DNA of 11,182 nt, from assembly GCA_964598695.1 (NCBI GenBank), contig CAZRDB010000169.1, positions 1-11,182 of the forward strand. The letters are read 5' to 3'. The DNA is from CAZRDB01 sp964598695 (GTDB taxonomy: Bacteria; Armatimonadota; Zipacnadia; UBA1398). The notes beneath the pieces were generated by a model, which saw only the letters and a program-made list of their open reading frames with translations, ran no database searches and was not told the DNA's origin. Position numbers and translations under genes: made by a program. Positions 7,109 through 11,182 of this stretch are shown here, piece by piece. Position 1 is the stretch's first letter. Every line of letters starts with the position of its first letter.

Positions 7109-9534
7109 GGCTAGGATGGCTGGCGCTCGCGGCGTCCGTGCTCCTCGCGGCTGCCGCGAGCGCCCAGTCCTACCGGATCGTGGAGGACGCCGGCCGGAGG
7201 GTGATCGAGCGCCCCGATGGCACGCGGTACTGGGCGCACGGGTTCTCGGTCGATCCCTCGCAGGGGGATCTCCTCCGCGTCGCCGGCGCGTTCGGCTGCC
7301 AGCCGGTCCACATCTGGTCGGACGACAACCGGGAGATCGCCCGACTGGTGACCGAGACGCGGGAGCGGGGTCTCGATGCGGCGGTCTTCGTGCCCCTGAA
7401 CGGACCGTACGCCCGGTTCGTCGACGGTAGCCGCAGCGGCGACAACATCCCGTTCCAGGGAGCGCCCTGGAGCCGGGTGCCGGACTTTTACGATCCCGCG
7501 TGGCAGGAGGGCTTTGTCGCGCGCCTGCTCGACCTCGAGCAGCGGCTGGGTGGCAGCCTCGACGGCGTCGCCGTACTGTGGATCGCGAACGAGCCGGAGG
7601 TCACCAGGGGCTACGGCGACTGGAACCGCGGCGACCACTGCCTCGACACCCCCTCATGCCGGCGCAAGTTCCGCTTCTTCGTGCAGCAGGTCTACCCGAC
7701 GATCGATGCGCTGAACGCGCGCTGGAATGAGGGCGGCGACCACCGCTACGCCTTCGCCGACTTCCAGGCATTCGCGGCCACGTGCCTCGAGGAACTCGCG
7801 CGCGACCGCTCCGTTCGGGGCCTCTCGCCCGCCGCCCGCGCCGACTACGACGGCTTCGTGCGGCAGTGGCTCGGGGACTGGACACGCACGGTGCGTGACC
7901 TGGTGCGGGTCAACGCCGGCATCGCGGAGCCGCTCCTCGGGATCCGCCTCTTCCCGGGGTGCATCGGCCCATGGTCGAACACCCCGACCGACGGGCTCGA
8001 CCTCCTCGGAGTGAACTGGTACGACACGGCCTACGGCACCGGCTATCTGGACCTCCAGCAAGCCGCGTTCGCCGAGACCGGTCTGCCGACGATCCTCTCG
8101 GAGTGGTTCACCCAGCACACCGACCCCGGCGATCTCGGGTACGTGTGCGGCGATGAGGCCACGCAGGCCGAGCAGGTCGCCTTCGCCTGTGACCTCATGC
8201 GCCGCTGTCCGACCTCGGTGGGCGAGATCTGGCAGAACTACGGACCGAACCCCGGCTCGCTCGCCGAGCAGTCGCTCGGCCACATCCGCCCGTTCCTGTA
8301 CCACCGGACGCTTCTTGCGGCGCAGCCCCTGCCGAGCCCCCAGCCCGGCGACTGCACGATCGACGGCCTCGGCTACCGTTCCGACACCCTCGAGGCGCGC
8401 CCGAGTTGGGGCCCGCCGGGGCGCGATCCCGCGATCCGCTGGAAGGCCCCGTTCGCCCCGAGCCCCATGCCGCTGGCCCTGCCCGTGGAGCCCGGCCCCT
8501 TCGCGTGCCTGCGCGGCTCGCTCGAGGGACGGGGCCTCGTCGCGGGCGGGCCGAACGCGCTGGGACGCGTCGCGGCCGCCTGCACCCCCCTGGCTCCCCC
8601 ATACGCCGGGCGGTACCGGGCCGAGGTGGAGGCGACCGCCTCGGGCGACGCGCACGGCGCCAGCCTCGTGCTGGAGCTGAACGGCATGCCGAGGCTGGAG
8701 TGGCCCGTGGCCCCGGGCGCGCAGACACTCGTGGGCGAGTTCGCGGCTCCGGCGCAGCCGTGCTACCTGACGATTCGGGCCGACGCGGGCGCGTCGCTCA
8801 GCGGCGAGCTGGTCGTCACACGGGTCCGCCTCGAGGCGGCTGATGTCGACGCGGCCCCGCCTCCACCCCTGTTGCCCGATGAGCCGGTGCAGCCCGATCT
8901 CTCGGCGCTGCCGGTCGCGTTCGAGGATCCACTGTCGCCGCCCGACCCGGCGCGCTGGCTCCGGCACTCGCCAGAGGGGGACGGCGGCGCCTGGGCCACG
9001 GACGACGTGTCGAGCGCCACGCTCCTCACCGGCGCCCCCCTCACGCGTTCGGGCATCGTCACGCGGGAGGCGTTCGGCGGGAGCGTCGCCGAGGTGTCGG
9101 TCACCGGGGAACTGGCGCGGGAGAGCCTGGCCGACGGCAACCTGATCCTGAACCTCGTGTTCGACCGGGCCTATCCCCCCGTCCCCTCGTGGGAGTGGGC
9201 CCTGCGGCTCGGGCCCTCACCCACCAAGCGGGCCTGGTCGGGCGGAGCGGGCGAGTCGAGGCTCGAGTTCGGTTGGTCGCCCGGGAAGGCCTGGCATTGG
9301 CGGGTGAGCAACGGGGTGGCCTGCCCCGGCCCGGTCCGTCCGGTCGAGCCGCGGGAGGGCCCCGTGCGGCTGACCGTCTCCCGGGTTGGCTGCCGCTACG
9401 TGTTCTCGGTGGACGACCGACCGGTGCTGGCCGTCTACGAGCCCGCGCTCTCCGGCCCCTTCCGCGTCTTCCTGTACGGATTCGGCCCCTCGCGCGGCGC
9501 TTGGCGCGATGTCCGCGTTCGCGCGATCCCGTAG
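7105..9534 (+). CDS. Secreted clan GH-A glycosidase (GH42-like) with C-terminal beta-sandwich domains
   Basis: An 809-residue exported protein. MRLGWLALAASVLLAAAASA with cleavage near A20-Q21 is a clear Sec signal peptide, which with the Shine-Dalgarno fixes the GTG start overlapping the GH36 stop (GTGA). Residues about 40-400 form a TIM barrel with the two catalytic glutamates of clan GH-A: WIANEPE (159-165, acid/base E163 after Asn) and ILSEWF (330-335, nucleophile E333). The phrase LNARWN (203-208) recalls GH42 beta-galactosidases, so a retaining beta-glycosidase is likely, but the family cannot be fixed by eye. Residues about 465-577 form a small beta domain. Pro-rich linker 584-598 (APPPPLLPDEPV) leads to a third region (about 605-809) that looks like a concanavalin/LamG-type sandwich (LEFGW, VRLTVSR, YVFSVDDRPV) and may bind glycan. 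Translation is coupled to the alpha-galactosidase, suggesting both act on one branched substrate. Confidence 0.85.
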   Translation: MRLGWLALAASVLLAAAASAQSYRIVEDAGRRVIERPDGTRYWAHGFSVDPSQGDLLRVAGAFGCQPVHIWSDDNREIARLVTETRERGLDAAVFVPLNGPYARFVDGSRSGDNIPFQGAPWSRVPDFYDPAWQEGFVARLLDLEQRLGGSLDGVAVLWIANEPEVTRGYGDWNRGDHCLDTPSCRRKFRFFVQQVYPTIDALNARWNEGGDHRYAFADFQAFAATCLEELARDRSVRGLSPAARADYDGFVRQWLGDWTRTVRDLVRVNAGIAEPLLGIRLFPGCIGPWSNTPTDGLDLLGVNWYDTAYGTGYLDLQQAAFAETGLPTILSEWFTQHTDPGDLGYVCGDEATQAEQVAFACDLMRRCPTSVGEIWQNYGPNPGSLAEQSLGHIRPFLYHRTLLAAQPLPSPQPGDCTIDGLGYRSDTLEARPSWGPPGRDPAIRWKAPFAPSPMPLALPVEPGPFACLRGSLEGRGLVAGGPNALGRVAAACTPLAPPYAGRYRAEVEATASGDAHGASLVLELNGMPRLEWPVAPGAQTLVGEFAAPAQPCYLTIRADAGASLSGELVVTRVRLEAADVDAAPPPPLLPDEPVQPDLSALPVAFEDPLSPPDPARWLRHSPEGDGGAWATDDVSSATLLTGAPLTRSGIVTREAFGGSVAEVSVTGELARESLADGNLILNLVFDRAYPPVPSWEWALRLGPSPTKRAWSGGAGESRLEFGWSPGKAWHWRVSNGVACPGPVRPVEPREGPVRLTVSRVGCRYVFSVDDRPVLAVYEPALSGPFRVFLYGFGPSRGAWRDVRVRAIP

Positions 9535-9542
9535 CCGGATTG

Positions 9543-9559
9543 CGGCGAAGTGGTCGCCG
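9543..9559 (+). other. Small hairpin between the glycosidase and the sensor gene
   Basis: CGGCGA (9543-9548) and TCGCCG (9554-9559) form a six-pair stem with loop AGTGG nine bases after the glycosidase stop. No T-run follows. It could be a weak transcript end or processing site. The rest of the 110-bp gap has no recognisable promoter. Confidence 0.25.
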
Positions 9560-9644
9560 GCGGAGGAAATCGGTCTTCGCGTCGGAATGACCCAGGGATG
9601 CGCGTTCTGGCTCCGTGGTGGGTCGCGCGAGGGGTTGCGCGTTC

Positions 9645-11182
9645 ATGCGTGTGAAGACCAAGCTGCTGCTGCTCATGGCCGGCCTGGCCGTGTGCTACGC
9701 GCTCGTGCTCGGGGCCGTGATCGCGCAACAGGCCTGGGCCGCGCGAGTCCTCGCGGGCGGACGCAACACCGAGCTGCGCGCCGTGGTCCACACCTACTTC
9801 GAGCAGGTTGCCGCCGCGCTTCCCATGGCTTTGGCCGCCGACTACTCGCGCTGGGATGAGATGGTCGAGTACGCCCGCGGCCGGGGCAGCGACAAGGCCT
9901 GGGCCGACGAGGAACTGCCCGGCGCTCTCGAGACCTTCGACACCGACTTCATCTGGGTCTACGACGTCGACTTCAACCTCCTGTGGTCGGCGCACCGCGG
10001 CGCCGAGCCCGAGGCCGGAGTGCCTGCCGCGCCGGAGCAACTCGCGCGCGCCTACCAGGAGCGGCAGGCGCCGACGTTCTACACGCGTTTGGGGAGCGAA
10101 CTGGTCCTCGTGCTCGGCCAGCCGATCGTGCCGAGCGCCGACCTCGACCGCACGAGCCCGCCGGCCGGATACTTCCTCGTGGGGCGGGCCCAGGATGCGG
10201 TGACCTACCAGCGGGTGGGACGGACCCTCGGCGGAACGGTGGGGATCCGGGAGCCGGAAGGGCTGGACGCGGCGACGAGCGCCGAGTCGCGCGATGCCGG
10301 CGTCTTCGAGTACCACGAGCCGCTCCACGGCATCGAGGGCCCCCCCATCGCGACGCGTGTGGTCCGTATCCCCTCCGCGCAGGTCCGCCAGGCGTTCGCG
10401 ACCACGCGCGTGTTCCTGGCCGTCGCCACGGCAGCGGGCATCCTCCTCGTGGTGCTGACCTCCTGGCATCTCACGCGGCTCGTCGGCTCGCCGCTCTCGG
10501 CGCTGTCCGACAGCCTTGCGCTTGGCGATTCGGAGGCCATCGAGCCCTACCTGGACGACCGCGCCGAGATCGGCGACATCGCGCGGCTCGTGCAGGCCTC
10601 CTTCGAGCACACGGCCGCCCTGAACGAGGAGATCGAGGAGCGGCGCAGGGTCGAACTGGCCCTGGCCGCCTCCCGCGAGCGCCTGAGCCTCAAGGCGCAG
10701 ATCTCCGAGGTTCTCCTTACCGCGGGCTCCGACTCCGCGATGTGCGCCGGCGTGATCACGATCCTGGCGCGCGCCCTCGACTCGGGAGCCGGTATGATCG
10801 GCTACGTCGACCACGACGGCTATCTCGTGTGGCCGGCCCCGGAGGGCGACGATGGCGCGCCGCCCGATGGCCGGATCCCGCCTGATGACTGGTGGGGGCC
10901 GTGGGGCGAGGCGCTCCGCGGGCGGGAGTGCGTCTGCCGCAACGAGCCATCGCCGGCGCCCCAGCACCACATCGCGATCGACAACGCCCTGTGTTGCCCG
11001 ATCGTCAACGGCCCGCGCCTCGTCGGCGTCGTCATGCTTGCGAATCGCCCGGGCGGCTACGGCGAGGAGCACTGCCGCCTGCTCGAGGAGGTCGCGGGCG
11101 AGATCTCGCCGATCTTCCAGGTGCGGATCGAGCGGGAGTGGGCCGAGCGGCGCCGGGGCGAGGCCCAGCTCGAGCTGGAACT
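9645..11182 (+). CDS. CHASE4-HAMP-GAF membrane sensor, probable histidine kinase (partial, 3' end outside window)
   Basis: The frame is open from ATG 9645 to the window end (512 full codons, no stop). Residues 1-6 (MRVKTK) precede the first transmembrane helix (about 7-27). An extracytoplasmic CHASE4-type sensing domain follows (about 45-185, with DYSRWDEMVEY at 66-76 and FDTDFIWVYDVD at 98-109), then a less defined stretch and a second transmembrane helix (about 254-274). A HAMP linker comes next (about 275-330, conserved Pro in VGSPLSAL and the motif AEIGDIARLV), a short coiled coil (about 325-350) and a GAF domain (about 353-492, ending CCPIVNGPRLVGVVMLANRPGGY). Another coiled segment starts at the edge. 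CHASE4-HAMP-GAF proteins usually end in a histidine kinase and sometimes a GGDEF domain; the output lies outside the window, so kinase is inference. GAGGGG lies 10 bases before the ATG. It is 110 bp after the glycosidase on the same strand and may be co-transcribed. Confidence 0.88.
   Translation, partial: MRVKTKLLLLMAGLAVCYALVLGAVIAQQAWAARVLAGGRNTELRAVVHTYFEQVAAALPMALAADYSRWDEMVEYARGRGSDKAWADEELPGALETFDTDFIWVYDVDFNLLWSAHRGAEPEAGVPAAPEQLARAYQERQAPTFYTRLGSELVLVLGQPIVPSADLDRTSPPAGYFLVGRAQDAVTYQRVGRTLGGTVGIREPEGLDAATSAESRDAGVFEYHEPLHGIEGPPIATRVVRIPSAQVRQAFATTRVFLAVATAAGILLVVLTSWHLTRLVGSPLSALSDSLALGDSEAIEPYLDDRAEIGDIARLVQASFEHTAALNEEIEERRRVELALAASRERLSLKAQISEVLLTAGSDSAMCAGVITILARALDSGAGMIGYVDHDGYLVWPAPEGDDGAPPDGRIPPDDWWGPWGEALRGRECVCRNEPSPAPQHHIAIDNALCCPIVNGPRLVGVVMLANRPGGYGEEHCRLLEEVAGEISPIFQVRIEREWAERRRGEAQLELE

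Noticed and set aside
9435..11072. A 545-codon minus-strand open frame antisense to the sensor gene
   Set aside because: Its translation is Arg/Ala/Gly/Pro-rich with no recognisable domain. The plus strand in the same place encodes a coherent CHASE4-HAMP-GAF protein that simply runs off the window end. Long antisense frames are expected in such GC-rich coding DNA.

Overview
This is an 11.2 kb, very GC-rich bacterial window (about 70% G+C by eye) that is almost entirely coding. It reads as chromosomal DNA of an environmental polysaccharide-degrading bacterium. Secreted NPCBM-linked glycosidases, a Gfo/Idh/MocA oxidoreductase paired with a xylose-isomerase-like TIM-barrel protein, and a CHASE4 sensor kinase would suit a planctomycete-like, Armatimonadota-like or Hydrogenedentota-like lineage. 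That assignment is inference from gene content, not from a marker gene. I see no rRNA, tRNA, CRISPR array, insertion sequence or phage gene.

Layout. Positions 1-140 are non-coding and hold two strong hairpins beyond the 3' end of a minus-strand operon. That operon (2074 down to 141) is a Gfo/Idh/MocA-family NAD(P)-dependent oxidoreductase followed 14 bp later by a sugar phosphate isomerase/epimerase-like protein. Both have strong Shine-Dalgarno sequences. Positions 2075-2366 form a divergent intergenic region with a 12-bp palindrome and two further copies of its half-site. On the plus strand come a lipoprotein with a caspase-like (clan CD) His/Cys pair and an IPT/TIG-like domain (2367-4388), a GH36-type alpha-galactosidase with an N-terminal NPCBM domain (about 4553-7108), a secreted clan GH-A TIM-barrel glycosidase that overlaps it by the four bases GTGA (7105-9534), and the first 512 codons of a CHASE4-HAMP-GAF membrane sensor, probably a histidine kinase (9645 to beyond the window end).

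How the genes may work together. The two translationally coupled glycosidases look like a secreted pair that releases sugars from an oligo- or polysaccharide. The divergent oxidoreductase/isomerase pair is of the kind that processes sugars or keto-sugars in the cytoplasm. The downstream sensor could monitor an extracytoplasmic ligand. The caspase-like lipoprotein is the piece that does not fit a routine sugar-utilisation cluster, and it is the most interesting gene here. The functional link between the genes is inferred from proximity and strand only.
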